The notes under the pieces: generated by a model
Database searches by the model: none
Told to the model about the DNA's origin: nothing
Seen by the model: the letters and a program-made list of their open reading frames with translations, nothing else
Made by a program: the position numbers and the translations under genes
Shown here: positions 1 through 8,529 of the stretch, in pieces
Numbering within the stretch: position 1 is the first letter of the stretch
Layout of the letters: the number at the start of each line of letters is the position of its first letter
Assembly: GCF_902499045.1 (NCBI RefSeq)
Contig: NZ_CABVPL010000028.1
Location: 1 to 64,000, forward strand
DNA length: 64,000 nt
From: Burkholderia latens
GTDB taxonomy: Bacteria > Pseudomonadota > Gammaproteobacteria > Burkholderiales > Burkholderiaceae
Direction of reading: 5' to 3'

Positions 1-1839
1 TGGACGCAGCTGGATGCGGGCGGCCTGTATGCGGTCTACGCGGCCGCGGGCACGCCGGCGTGCGACGCGCTGGTGTGGGAAAGCGCGCGGCAGTCGCGCA
101 CGCGCGACGTGACGGTCGTGCTCGCACGGCAGCCCGCGCAGGTCGCCGCGCAGTTGCAGACGCGCGGTTTCGCGGGCGGCGCGCAGCCGGCCGGCTGGCC
201 GCGCAACCTGAACGTGCTCGCGATGCCGGCGGCGCATGCCGCGGACGACGACGATGCCGCGACGCAGCCCGATGCGCCGCGCCGCGCGGCGCCCGCGCCG
301 TTCGCGCGGCTCACCGGCGGCCTGCGCGCGATGAAGCGCTACGGTTTTCGCGCGCGTTCCGTCTATTTCGTCGAAGGCGCGCAGCGCTGGTTCAGTTGGG
401 ACGATCCGGCCGCACTCGCGGAGGAAGGCGCCGCGCTCGCGGACTGGTGCCGCACGCACCGGATCGCGCTGGTGTTGCTGGTCGACCCGGACATCGCGCG
501 CGCGGACACCGGCCCGCGTACCGACGATCCGCCGCTCGTGCGCGACGCGAGCCGTGCGACGCGCAGCGGCTTTCACGGCGTGTGCACGGGCGTCGCGCAG
601 CTGCAGCGCACGCACGGCGAGCTGCTGTGGGTCGTCGATTTCTGGCGCGCGGGCGACATGCTCGCGGCCGGCGAGGTGCGGCCGCTGCGCTTCGCGCCGA
701 GCGGCCGGCTCGCGGCGATCGCCGATGGCGATGCAGCCGAGCCCGCGCGCCGGATGAAGCTCGCGACCGACGAGGATCGCGTCGTCGCGAGCCGCGCGGT
801 GCTCGAGGACGGCACACGCGCGCCCGCCGGCTGGGAAATCGTCGACGACAACGCGGCCGTCGTCGCGGCCTGCACGCATGCGCAGGCCGCGACCGCGGTG
901 CTCGCGTTTCGCTCGCACGCGCAGCTCGAGAGCGTGTGCGCGGCGGTCCACGCGTTGCGCCGGCAGTGCGGCGGCGCGCTGAAGATCGCGGTGGTCGAGC
1001 GCGACGTGGTGCTGCGCCAGCAGTTCGAGATGCTGGTGCTGAGCGTCGGCGCGAACCGCGTCGTCGCGCGCGACCTGCCGATGTCGCGGATGCAGACCGC
1101 CGTGACCGCGCTGCGCGGCCAGCTGTATGCGCGGCCCGTCGCGCCCGACTATCGTGCGGCGCTCGCGGCCGCGCTCGGCGACTCGGTGCTCGGCTACCTG
1201 CCAGTCGGCGCGTTCTGCCTGCGGATTCGCGCGGTGCTCGACCGCGGCGCCGTGCTCGCGCTGCCGCACACGCTCGCGAAGATCGCGCTGCTGCCGGGCG
1301 TGTCGCACGTCGATGCGCTGCGGCACTGCCGGCCGCGGCGCGCCGGCGACGTCGTGACGGCCGACGCCGCGCACCTGTACGTATTCCTGTTCGCGTGCGA
1401 GCCGGCCGATGCCGACGACGCGCTCGCGCGGATCTTCGACGTGCCGGTCGATACGCTGTCCGATCGCATCGTGTGTCTCGGGCAGGGCAGCATCGACGCC
1501 GAACTCGACGCGCTGAAGGCAGAGAACCGGCGCGCGCCGATCGCCGACTACAGCGACCTGTTCGCGGCGTCGCGGCCGGCGGGTGACGCGGCTGTGGCCG
1601 GTGCGGCGGCGCGCGTACCGGGTCGACACACCGCAGATCCCGCTGCGTTCGCCGAAGAACCGGCTGCCGAGCACACCGCGCCCGGCGGCCATGCTCCGAA
1701 CGCAGCGCCGCAGCTCGCAGACGCCGACGATGCACCGCCGGCCGCCGATACGCCGGCCCCGGTTTCCGCGTTTCCCGCCGCGCGTGCGCGCGGCGCCATC
1801 CGCAGCGCGATGCCGTTGCGCAAGCAGGAGGGCGCATGA
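1..1839 (+). CDS. bcsE: Cellulose biosynthesis protein BcsE (5' end outside window)
   Basis: The reading frame is open from base 1, so the start lies upstream and about 612 residues are visible. BcsE is a cytosolic c-di-GMP-binding accessory protein of the cellulose synthase complex; its C-terminal GIL domain binds c-di-GMP through an RxGD motif. An R-A-G-D motif is visible at 1339-1350, followed by a hydrophobic stretch (AAHLYVFLFAC) as in GIL domains. The last ~90 residues are Pro/Ala-rich and look disordered. The stop overlaps the next start (ATGA), and the following genes encode BcsF-, BcsQ-, BcsA-, BcsG- and BcsR-type proteins, which strongly supports the call. The N-terminal domain cannot be judged because it is truncated by the window edge. 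Confidence 0.85.
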   Translation, partial: WTQLDAGGLYAVYAAAGTPACDALVWESARQSRTRDVTVVLARQPAQVAAQLQTRGFAGGAQPAGWPRNLNVLAMPAAHAADDDDAATQPDAPRRAAPAPFARLTGGLRAMKRYGFRARSVYFVEGAQRWFSWDDPAALAEEGAALADWCRTHRIALVLLVDPDIARADTGPRTDDPPLVRDASRATRSGFHGVCTGVAQLQRTHGELLWVVDFWRAGDMLAAGEVRPLRFAPSGRLAAIADGDAAEPARRMKLATDEDRVVASRAVLEDGTRAPAGWEIVDDNAAVVAACTHAQAATAVLAFRSHAQLESVCAAVHALRRQCGGALKIAVVERDVVLRQQFEMLVLSVGANRVVARDLPMSRMQTAVTALRGQLYARPVAPDYRAALAAALGDSVLGYLPVGAFCLRIRAVLDRGAVLALPHTLAKIALLPGVSHVDALRHCRPRRAGDVVTADAAHLYVFLFACEPADADDALARIFDVPVDTLSDRIVCLGQGSIDAELDALKAENRRAPIADYSDLFAASRPAGDAAVAGAAARVPGRHTADPAAFAEEPAAEHTAPGGHAPNAAPQLADADDAPPAADTPAPVSAFPAARARGAIRSAMPLRKQEGA

Positions 1840-2045
1840 TCGCCGAACTCGTCATCGGATTCATCGTCGGGATCGCGATCGCGGTGCCGGTGTGGATCGT
1901 CGTGCAACACCTGGGCGTCGGCCGCGGCTTCCACGCGCCGCGCGGGCTGCACCGGCGCGACGCGGTGCCGTGCGAGCTCGTGCCGGTCGCGCTGCGCGGG
2001 CGCCTGCTGCCCGAAGCCGATCGCACCGGCGAGGCGGCGCCATGA
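1836..2045 (+). CDS. bcsF: Small single-pass membrane protein, BcsF-like
   Basis: A 69-residue protein with one hydrophobic segment near residues 4-24 followed by a basic, hydrophilic tail. E. coli BcsF is a ~63-residue single-pass protein that recruits BcsE and works with BcsG in cellulose phosphoethanolamine modification. Size, topology and position directly after bcsE match that family, although such short sequences give little direct similarity. Its start overlaps the bcsE stop by 4 bp and its stop overlaps the bcsQ start by 4 bp, so translation is probably coupled through all three genes. The name rests mainly on context. Confidence 0.7.
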   Translation: MIAELVIGFIVGIAIAVPVWIVVQHLGVGRGFHAPRGLHRRDAVPCELVPVALRGRLLPEADRTGEAAP

Positions 2046-2830
2046 AGACGATCGCCATCACGTCGACGACGGGCGGCGCGGGCCGCACGACGATCGCCGC
2101 CGCGCTCTCGGTGCTGCTCGCGCGCCGCGGCCGGCCGGTGGTCGTGCTCGAGCTCGACGCGCAGAACCTGATGGGCGCGACGCTGGGCCTCGACACGCTG
2201 CCCGAGCACGGGCTCGCGCACAGCCTGCTCGGCGAGCCTGCCGACGCCGCGCCGTGGCACGCGCATACGTGGCGCAATGCCGACGGCGTGCTGTTCGTGC
2301 CGTACGGGCAGGTCGATGCGGCGGGCGCCGCCGCGTGCGATGCGCGGCTCGCCGCCGATCCCGCGTGGCTGTCGCGCGCGCTCGACGAAATCGCGCTGCC
2401 GGCCGGCGGCGCCGTGCTGATCGATACCGCGCGCTATCCGTCGCCGCAGGCCGAGCACGCGGTTCGCTGCGCGGATCTGACGCTCGTCGTCGTGCCGCCG
2501 GAGCCGGCTGCATGCGCGACGGTGGCCGCGCGTCTCGACGCGCTGCGCGCGGGCGGCGGCGACGTGCAGATCGTCGTGAACCGGCTGAACCCCGCGCGCG
2601 ACATGCAGCGCGACGCGCTCGCGATGCTGCGTGCGGTGGCGGGGCCGGCGGCGATGCTCGAGCAGCGGATCCACGTCGACGCGGCCGTGCCCGAAACGCT
2701 CGCGCGCGGCAGCTGGATCTTCGACGACGCGCCGTATTCGCAGGCATCGCACGATCTGAACGGCGTCGCGAACTGGGTCGATGCGTGGCTCGCGGCCGCG
2801 GCCGCCGGCCGTGCGGGAGCCGCGCGATGA
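2042..2830 (+). CDS. bcsQ: Cellulose biosynthesis ParA/MinD-like protein BcsQ
   Basis: A 262-residue SIMIBI-class ATPase-like protein. In E. coli BcsQ forms a complex with BcsR that supports assembly and polar placement of the cellulose synthase. The deviant Walker A region is TTGGAGRTT at residues 9-17: the signature lysine is Thr10 and the P-loop lysine is Arg15. Departure from the consensus is also known in enterobacterial BcsQ. Later MinD-like features include the VVVLELDAQN strand (~residues 37-46) and VLIDTARYP (~125-133). The ATG start overlaps the bcsF stop, and the stop overlaps the bcsA start (ATGA). The reading frame stays open upstream within bcsE, but the ATG at 2042 fits the family N-terminus. 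Confidence 0.88.
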   Translation: MKTIAITSTTGGAGRTTIAAALSVLLARRGRPVVVLELDAQNLMGATLGLDTLPEHGLAHSLLGEPADAAPWHAHTWRNADGVLFVPYGQVDAAGAAACDARLAADPAWLSRALDEIALPAGGAVLIDTARYPSPQAEHAVRCADLTLVVVPPEPAACATVAARLDALRAGGGDVQIVVNRLNPARDMQRDALAMLRAVAGPAAMLEQRIHVDAAVPETLARGSWIFDDAPYSQASHDLNGVANWVDAWLAAAAAGRAGAAR

Positions 2831-5364
2831 ACGCCGCGTTCGGCTCGCGCTGGCGCGCCGCGGCCCGGCGCGTGAGCGACTGGTGCGCGCGCGGAATCGG
2901 GCTGCCGGCCGAGCGCACGTTGCTCGACTGGCTCGTGCGGCTGTTCTTCCATGCGCCGCCGCCCGGCCGCGCCGATCCGGTGCGCCGCTGGGCGCGCGCG
3001 GCGTTCCTGCGGCTCGCGCGCGAATGGGGCGTGCTGCAGCCGCTGAGCGTGCGCGAATGGCTGTGGCGCGCGATCGTCCGTGCGCCGCGCACGGACGACG
3101 ACCGTCCCGTGCGCGATCCGCTCGCGTGGTTCGACACCTTCGTCGTGCCCGTCTACGTCGCGGTGCGCGCGCTCGGCGCACGCGCCGACGCGCTGCTCGC
3201 GAGACTGCCGTGGGCGCGCTGGGGCGGCTGGCTCGATGCGCGCGCGCACGGCGTCGGCCGGCACCGCTGGCTTGCGCCGCTGCTGCTCGTCGCCGGCGCG
3301 CTGATGTGGGCGGCGGCCGGGATGTCGCCGCTGATGCCCGGCGCGCAGTTCGCGTTCTTCGCGATCGTCGCGGTGCTGGCGCTCGCACTGCGCCGCCTGC
3401 CGGGCCACCTGCCGACGCTCGCGCTCGCGTCGCTCGCGCTGCTCGCCATGGTTCGCTACGTGTGGTGGCGCACGACCCAGACGCTCGATTTCCGCAGCCC
3501 GGTCGAGGCGTTCGCCGGCTATCTGCTGTACGGCGCCGAAGCGTATACGTGGATGATCCTGCTGCTCGGTTTCATCCAGACCGCGTGGCCGCTCGACCGG
3601 CCGATCGTGCCGCTGCCCGACGATCCCGGCAACTGGCCGAGCGTCGACATCTACATCCCGACCTACAACGAGCCGCTGTCGGTCGTGAAGCCGACCGTGT
3701 TCGCGTCGCAAAGCATCGACTGGCCGACGGACAAGCTGCGCGTGTACCTGCTCGACGACGGCCGGCGCCCCGAGTTCGAGGCGTTCGCGCGCGAGGCCGG
3801 CATCGGCTACCTGACGCGCGACGACAACCGCCACGCGAAGGCCGGCAACATCAACCGCGCGCTGCCGAAGACGCGCGGCGAATACATCGCGATCTTCGAC
3901 TGCGATCACGTGCCGACGCGCTCGTTCCTGCAGACCACGATGGGCGTATTCCTGCGCGACCCGAAATGCGCGCTCGTGCAGACGCCGCACCATTTCTTCT
4001 CGCCGGACCCGTTCGAGCGCAACCTCGGCACGTTCCGCGAGATTCCGAACGAGGGCAACCTGTTCTACGGGCTCGTGCAGTCGGGCAACGACCTGTGGAA
4101 CGCGACGTTCTTCTGCGGATCGTGCGCGGTGCTCAAGCGCAGCGCACTCGAGGAAGTCGGCGGCGTCGCGGTCGAAACCGTGACCGAGGACGCGCACACC
4201 GCGCTCAAGCTGCATCGCCGCGGCTACACGTCGGCGTACCTGCCGACCGTGCAGGCGGCCGGGCTCGCGACCGAGAGCCTCGCGGGCCACGTGAAGCAGC
4301 GCACGCGCTGGGCGCGCGGGATGGCGCAGATCTTCCGTATCGACAATCCGTTCCTCGGGCGCGGGCTCGGCTTCATCCAGCGGATCTGCTACGGCAACGC
4401 GATGCTGCATTTCTTCTACGGAATCCCGCGGCTCGTGTTCCTGACGATTCCGCTCGCGTACCTGTTCTTCCACCTGTACTTCATCAACGCGTCGTCGGTC
4501 GCGCTCGCCAGCTACGTGATTCCGTATCTCGTGCTCGCGAACGTCGCGAACTCGCGGATGCAGGGGCGCTACCGCCATTCGTTCTGGGCCGAGGTCTACG
4601 AATCGGTGCTCGCGTGGTACATCGCGCTGCCGACCACCGTCGCGTTCTTGAGCCCGAAGCACGGCAAGTTCAACGTGACCGACAAGGGCGGCAAGATCGA
4701 CGAAGGCTACGTCGACTGGTCGACGTCGAAACCGTACCTCGTGCTGTTCGCGCTGAACGTGCTCGCGATCATGGCCGGCCTGTGGCGGCTCGCGGCCGAG
4801 CAGGGCGACGAGGCGTCGACGATCCTGATCACGCTCGGCTGGACCGTCTACAACCTCGCGATGCTCGGCGCGGCGCTGGCCGTCGCGCGCGAGACCAGGC
4901 AGGTGCGCGTCACGCACCGGATCGCGATGCGCGTGCCGGCGACGCTGCTGCTGGCCGACGGGTCGACAGCCGCGTGCTTCACGAGCGACTACTCGACCGG
5001 CGGCCTCGGCCTCGAAGCGGTGCCGGGGCTGCCGCTCGCGGTCGGCGACACGCTGACCGTGTGCGTGACGCGCGGCGACCGCGCGTTCCCGTTTCCGGTG
5101 CGCGTGACGCGCGTGACGCCGGCCCACGTCGGCGTGAGTTTCGACGCGCTGACGCTCGAGCAGGAGCGCCAGCTCGTGCAGTGCACGTTCGGCCGCGCGG
5201 ACGCATGGCTCGACTGGCACGCGGCCGCGCGCGCCGATACGCCGCTGCGCGGGCTGAAGGAAGTGCTGCGCGTCGGCCTGGACGGCTACGTACGAATGTG
5301 GAAGGGCGCGGCGCGCGGCGTGCAGTCGATGCTGGCGCCGAAGCTCGATCGCGCGCGCGACTGA
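2827..5364 (+). CDS. bcsA: Cellulose synthase catalytic subunit BcsA
   Basis: An 845-residue inner-membrane family-2 glycosyltransferase that polymerises UDP-glucose into beta-1,4-glucan and extrudes it. Visible motifs: DIYIPTYNEP near residue 274, Asp310/311 in LLDDG, DxD in FDCDH (Asp358/Asp360), the catalytic TED (Asp455) and QRTRW at 491-495. Hydrophobic segments lie before the GT domain (~150-250) and after it (~520-680). A C-terminal PilZ domain carries RQVR (691-694) and DYSTGG (721-726), the two halves of the c-di-GMP site, so activation by c-di-GMP is expected. The N-terminal ~150 residues precede the first membrane helix, as in E. coli-type BcsA. It is coupled to bcsQ by ATGA. No bcsB follows, which is unusual; bcsB may lie upstream of the window. 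Confidence 0.97.
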   Translation: MNAAFGSRWRAAARRVSDWCARGIGLPAERTLLDWLVRLFFHAPPPGRADPVRRWARAAFLRLAREWGVLQPLSVREWLWRAIVRAPRTDDDRPVRDPLAWFDTFVVPVYVAVRALGARADALLARLPWARWGGWLDARAHGVGRHRWLAPLLLVAGALMWAAAGMSPLMPGAQFAFFAIVAVLALALRRLPGHLPTLALASLALLAMVRYVWWRTTQTLDFRSPVEAFAGYLLYGAEAYTWMILLLGFIQTAWPLDRPIVPLPDDPGNWPSVDIYIPTYNEPLSVVKPTVFASQSIDWPTDKLRVYLLDDGRRPEFEAFAREAGIGYLTRDDNRHAKAGNINRALPKTRGEYIAIFDCDHVPTRSFLQTTMGVFLRDPKCALVQTPHHFFSPDPFERNLGTFREIPNEGNLFYGLVQSGNDLWNATFFCGSCAVLKRSALEEVGGVAVETVTEDAHTALKLHRRGYTSAYLPTVQAAGLATESLAGHVKQRTRWARGMAQIFRIDNPFLGRGLGFIQRICYGNAMLHFFYGIPRLVFLTIPLAYLFFHLYFINASSVALASYVIPYLVLANVANSRMQGRYRHSFWAEVYESVLAWYIALPTTVAFLSPKHGKFNVTDKGGKIDEGYVDWSTSKPYLVLFALNVLAIMAGLWRLAAEQGDEASTILITLGWTVYNLAMLGAALAVARETRQVRVTHRIAMRVPATLLLADGSTAACFTSDYSTGGLGLEAVPGLPLAVGDTLTVCVTRGDRAFPFPVRVTRVTPAHVGVSFDALTLEQERQLVQCTFGRADAWLDWHAAARADTPLRGLKEVLRVGLDGYVRMWKGAARGVQSMLAPKLDRARD

Positions 5365-5391
5365 CGCGGCGCGCATCATGGAGTGGTTTAG

Positions 5392-6945
5392 ATGACGTTC
5401 TGGAATCTGTATTTCATCCTGAAGTTCGCGCTGTTCGCGACCGGCCACCTGCAGCCGCTGTGGGTCGCGAACCTCGCGTTCGCGGTGGCGCTCGCCGCGA
5501 GCGCGCCGATCCGGCAGCGCGGGTGGCGCATCGTGCGGCAGCTCGTCGCGATCGCGATCGCGGTGCCGCTGCTCGCGCGCGAGCTGCATGCGCCGCCGCT
5601 CGCGCGTCTCGCCGAAGCCGTGCGCGAAGTCAGCACGTTCAGGCTCGACTACTGGATGGAGCTGCTGCCGCGCCTGTTGCCGCCGGTGCTCGTGCTGACG
5701 GTGGCCGGCGCGCTGATCGTCTATTTCATCGTCAATCGCTGGGTGCGCGTCGCGACGTTCGTGCTCGCCGTGCTGATCGTGATGCCGCTGTGGCAGGCGG
5801 GCAGCGGCTTGATGGCGCGGGTCGTCGCGCCGCTGCCGCAGCAGGCCGATGCCGCGGCCGTTCGTTCCGGCCAGCCCGAGGATCACAACGCGGCGCTCGC
5901 GACGTTCCGCGCGCAGGAGTCGCAGCGGCAGGTCGCGTTCGGCCATCTCGGCAACGATCCGGCCGCGCAGTTCGACGTGATCGTGCTGCACGTGTGCTCG
6001 CTGTCGTGGGACGATCTCGACGCGGCGAAGGTGCGCAACCATCCGATGCTGAGCCACTTCGACTACCTGTTCACGAACTTCAGCACGGCGGCGAGCTACA
6101 GCGGCCCGGCCGCGATCCGCGTGTTGCGCGCGAGCTGCGGCCAGGAAGCGCATGCGGACCTGTACAAACCGGCGCCGCAGCAGTGTCATCTGTTCTCGCA
6201 GCTCGCGTCCGCCGGCTATACGGTGCAGTCGCTGCTGAACCACGACGGCCATTTCGACAACTTCCTGCAGGTGATTCACGACAACATCGGCGTGCCCGAT
6301 GCGCCGATCGTGTCGAACGCGGCCGCGCCGGTCGCGATGCACGCGTTCGACGGCTCGGCGATCAAGGACGATTACGGCACGCTCGCGAACTGGTATGCGC
6401 AGCGTGCGTCGGTGCCGGGCCCCGTCGCGCTGTACTACAACACCATCAGCCTGCACGACGGCAACCGCGTGGTCGGCAGCGCGCTGACCAGCATCGATTC
6501 GTATCCGCAGCGCGCGACGAAGCTGATGAGCGACTTCGACCGGCTCGCCGACCTGATCGCGCAGTCGGGCCGGCGCGCGGTGATCGTGTTCGTACCCGAG
6601 CACGGCGCCGCGCTGCGCGGCGACAAGAACCAGGTGGCCGGCCTGCGCGAGATTCCGACGCCGCGCATCGTCCACGGGCCGGTCGGCGTGCGGCTCGTCG
6701 GCTTCGCCGGCAACCACGGCACGGCGACGGTGATCGACCAGCCGACCAGCTTCCTCGCGCTCGCACAGCTGCTGTCGAACCTCGTGTCGAACAGCCCGTT
6801 CAAGCCGGGCGTGACGCTCGCGCAATACGCGGCGGACTTGCCGCGCACACGGATGGTCGGCGAGAACGAGGGCACGGTGACGATGCAGACTAACACCGGC
6901 TATGCGGTGAAGACTCCGGATGGCGTATGGATCGACGAACAGTAA
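5392..6945 (+). CDS. bcsG: Cellulose phosphoethanolamine transferase BcsG
   Basis: A 517-residue inner-membrane enzyme that transfers phosphoethanolamine from phosphatidylethanolamine to cellulose. Several N-terminal membrane helices (within ~1-150) precede a periplasmic alkaline-phosphatase-fold domain. Residues matching the BcsG catalytic set are visible: Cys202 in HVCSLSW, the SYSGP nucleophile loop around Ser237, His355 in LHDGN, and Glu403-His404 in PEHG. All zinc/nucleophile positions are therefore retained and the enzyme should be active. It starts 27 bp after bcsA in the same operon, and its end overlaps bcsR by 19 bp. Its presence implies an E. coli-like cellulose system making modified cellulose. 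Confidence 0.95.
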   Translation: MTFWNLYFILKFALFATGHLQPLWVANLAFAVALAASAPIRQRGWRIVRQLVAIAIAVPLLARELHAPPLARLAEAVREVSTFRLDYWMELLPRLLPPVLVLTVAGALIVYFIVNRWVRVATFVLAVLIVMPLWQAGSGLMARVVAPLPQQADAAAVRSGQPEDHNAALATFRAQESQRQVAFGHLGNDPAAQFDVIVLHVCSLSWDDLDAAKVRNHPMLSHFDYLFTNFSTAASYSGPAAIRVLRASCGQEAHADLYKPAPQQCHLFSQLASAGYTVQSLLNHDGHFDNFLQVIHDNIGVPDAPIVSNAAAPVAMHAFDGSAIKDDYGTLANWYAQRASVPGPVALYYNTISLHDGNRVVGSALTSIDSYPQRATKLMSDFDRLADLIAQSGRRAVIVFVPEHGAALRGDKNQVAGLREIPTPRIVHGPVGVRLVGFAGNHGTATVIDQPTSFLALAQLLSNLVSNSPFKPGVTLAQYAADLPRTRMVGENEGTVTMQTNTGYAVKTPDGVWIDEQ

Positions 6946-7118
6946 TCAACGTCGGCGACGACGATCGCCTGTCGCAGCCGAACGACGTGCGCGGCCTCGC
7001 GCGGCATCTGCCCGCGCTCGACCCCGAGCGCTATGTCGACGAGCAGGCGCGGCGCGCGTTCGTCGAGTCGCTCGAGCGCTGGCCGGTGCTTGCGAAGCTG
7101 ATGGGATTGAAGCGGTAA
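6927..7118 (+). CDS. bcsR: BcsR-like small cellulose biosynthesis protein
   Basis: A 63-residue soluble protein. Its C-terminal LERWPVLAKLM resembles the LKRWPLLAEFA tail of E. coli BcsR (YhjR), and its length equals the family length (~62). In E. coli BcsR sits immediately before bcsQ and stabilises BcsQ in the synthase complex. Here it is the last gene of the cluster and starts inside bcsG (19 bp overlap), so it depends on bcsG translation. The call comes from my own comparison of a short sequence plus operon context and is fairly strong; the gene could easily be missed because of its size and overlap. A perfect hairpin follows 3 bp after the stop. Confidence 0.75.
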   Translation: MDRRTVINVGDDDRLSQPNDVRGLARHLPALDPERYVDEQARRAFVESLERWPVLAKLMGLKR

Positions 7119-7120
7119 AC

Positions 7121-7154
7121 GCACGACGGCCGGCGTGCGTGCCGGCCGTCGTGC
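7121..7154. terminator. Perfect 14-bp hairpin between convergent bcsR and pirin genes
   Basis: GCACGACGGCCGGC at 7121-7134 is the exact reverse complement of 7141-7154, with a 6-nt loop. It starts 3 bp after the bcsR stop and ends 18 bp before the pirin stop. No T-run follows on either strand, so it may act as a Rho-assisted or processing hairpin rather than a classic intrinsic terminator. Its position between converging genes fits a bidirectional terminator. Confidence 0.65.
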
Positions 7155-7172
7155 GGCGACGAGCGGGCCGAT

Positions 7173-8072
7173 TTACTGCGCGCGGCGCTCTGGCTGGCGC
7201 GTCCATTCGTGCTCCTCGCCCGGCACCTTGCCGAAGGTCTGCGCGGCCCACGCATTGCGCGCCGCGTCGATCTTCGCGCGCTCGCTCGACACGAAATTCC
7301 ATTCGATGAACCGCTCGCCCGGCAGATGTGCGCCGCCGAGCAGCATCACGCGTGCGCCGCTCGCGCTCGCGAGCGCGACGGTGGCGCCGGGTTCGAGCAC
7401 GGCCATCGTCGAAGGCGCGAGCGGCGTGCCGTCGATCGTGAGGTCGCCGTCGACGAGATACACGCCGCGTTCGTCGTGTTCCGCGTCGAGCGCGAGCCGG
7501 CCGCCCGCCGCGAATTCGACGTACGCATAGAGCGTCGGCGAGAACACGTCCACCGGCGACGTGAGCCCGAACGCGGTGCCCGCGATCACGCGCACGCTGG
7601 CGCCGTCGCGCGTGAGCGACGGCAGCGTGTCGGCCGCGTGGTGCGCGAACGCCGGCGCGGTGTCCTCGTGCTCGACCGGCAGCGCGACCCAGGTCTGGAT
7701 TCCGTGCACTGGCTGCTCGCGCGGGCGATCCTCGTCGGGCGAGCGCTCCGAGTGGACGATGCCGCGGCCGGCCGTCATCCAGTTCACGTCGCCGGGCACG
7801 ATTTTCTGGCGATAGCCGAGGCTGTCGTGATGCATCAGCGTGCCGTCGAACAGATACGTGACGGTCGCGAGGCCGATGTGCGGATGCGGCAGCACGTCGA
7901 TGCCGCGGCCGGCCGGCAGCACGGCCGGCCCCATCTCGTCGAAGAAGATGAACGGGCCGACGAGGCGCGCGGCGCGCGCGGGCAGCACGCGGCGCACGAC
8001 GAGGTTGCCGATGTCGCTTTCGCGCGGCGTGAGCAGGGTCTTGATCGATGCGGACATGGTGGGCTTGGTCAT
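7173..8072 (-). CDS. Pirin family protein (bicupin)
   Basis: A 299-residue cupin-fold protein of the pirin family (YhhW type). The metal-site residues of pirins are visible as His63 and His65 (LPHPHIG), His107 and Glu109 (IVHSER). Bacterial pirins include quercetin 2,3-dioxygenases and proteins that modulate central metabolic enzymes; the true substrate cannot be read from sequence. It is the last gene of a minus-strand run (XapX, antiporter, OsmC, pirin) and starts 16 bp after the OsmC gene. ATG codons at 8072 and 8057 are both possible starts; neither has a clear Shine-Dalgarno sequence and the longer form is given. Confidence 0.93.
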   Translation of the reverse strand: MTKPTMSASIKTLLTPRESDIGNLVVRRVLPARAARLVGPFIFFDEMGPAVLPAGRGIDVLPHPHIGLATVTYLFDGTLMHHDSLGYRQKIVPGDVNWMTAGRGIVHSERSPDEDRPREQPVHGIQTWVALPVEHEDTAPAFAHHAADTLPSLTRDGASVRVIAGTAFGLTSPVDVFSPTLYAYVEFAAGGRLALDAEHDERGVYLVDGDLTIDGTPLAPSTMAVLEPGATVALASASGARVMLLGGAHLPGERFIEWNFVSSERAKIDAARNAWAAQTFGKVPGEEHEWTRQPERRAQ

Positions 8073-8088
8073 GGTCAGGGGCGATGCG

Positions 8089-8481
8089 TCACGCGATGGC
8101 CGTATCGATCGCGATCGGGTTCGACAGGATCTTGTGCACCGGGCACGCGTTCGCGATCTGCAGCAGACGCGCGCGCTGCTCGTCGGTCAGGTCGCCGTCG
8201 AGCGTGATGCGGCGCACGATCGTGCTGCCCGCGCTGCCTGCTTCGTGCGCGAGCTTCACGTGCACTTCGGCGAGCGGCCAGCCCTTGCGTTGCGCGTACA
8301 TCTTCAGCGTGATCGCGGTGCATGCGCCGAGGCTCGACAACAGCAGCGCGACGGGTGTCGGCGCCGCGTCGCCGCCGCCGAGCGCCGCCGGTTCGTCCGC
8401 GCGCCACTGATGAACGCCGTCGGTGAAGTGGACCAGGTAGTCGACCGAGCCGATGCTCGCTTCGACGGTGAGTTCGCTCAT
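8089..8481 (-). CDS. OsmC/Ohr family protein
   Basis: A 130-residue OsmC-like thiol peroxidase homologue. The two conserved redox cysteines are Cys54 (LGACTAIT) and Cys113 (ANACPVHK). OsmC/Ohr proteins reduce organic hydroperoxides with dithiol cofactors; some members of this YhfA/OsmC-like branch have other or unknown substrates. It lies between a CPA1 antiporter gene (48 bp upstream) and the pirin gene (16 bp downstream) on the same strand, so the three are probably co-transcribed. The combination hints at a stress or electrophile-response unit, but this is inference. Confidence 0.93.
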   Translation of the reverse strand: MSELTVEASIGSVDYLVHFTDGVHQWRADEPAALGGGDAAPTPVALLLSSLGACTAITLKMYAQRKGWPLAEVHVKLAHEAGSAGSTIVRRITLDGDLTDEQRARLLQIANACPVHKILSNPIAIDTAIA

Positions 8482-8529
8482 AGCAGTTCCAGGAGGGGAA
8501 AGGGGACGGGCCGGCGGCGCGGCCGGGCG

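Noticed and set aside
2434-6825. A 1463-codon open frame on the minus strand across the bcs genes
   Set aside because: It is antisense to bcsQ, bcsA and bcsG, which have clear domains. Its protein is Arg/His-rich and low in hydrophobic order, as expected for a GC-rich antisense frame.
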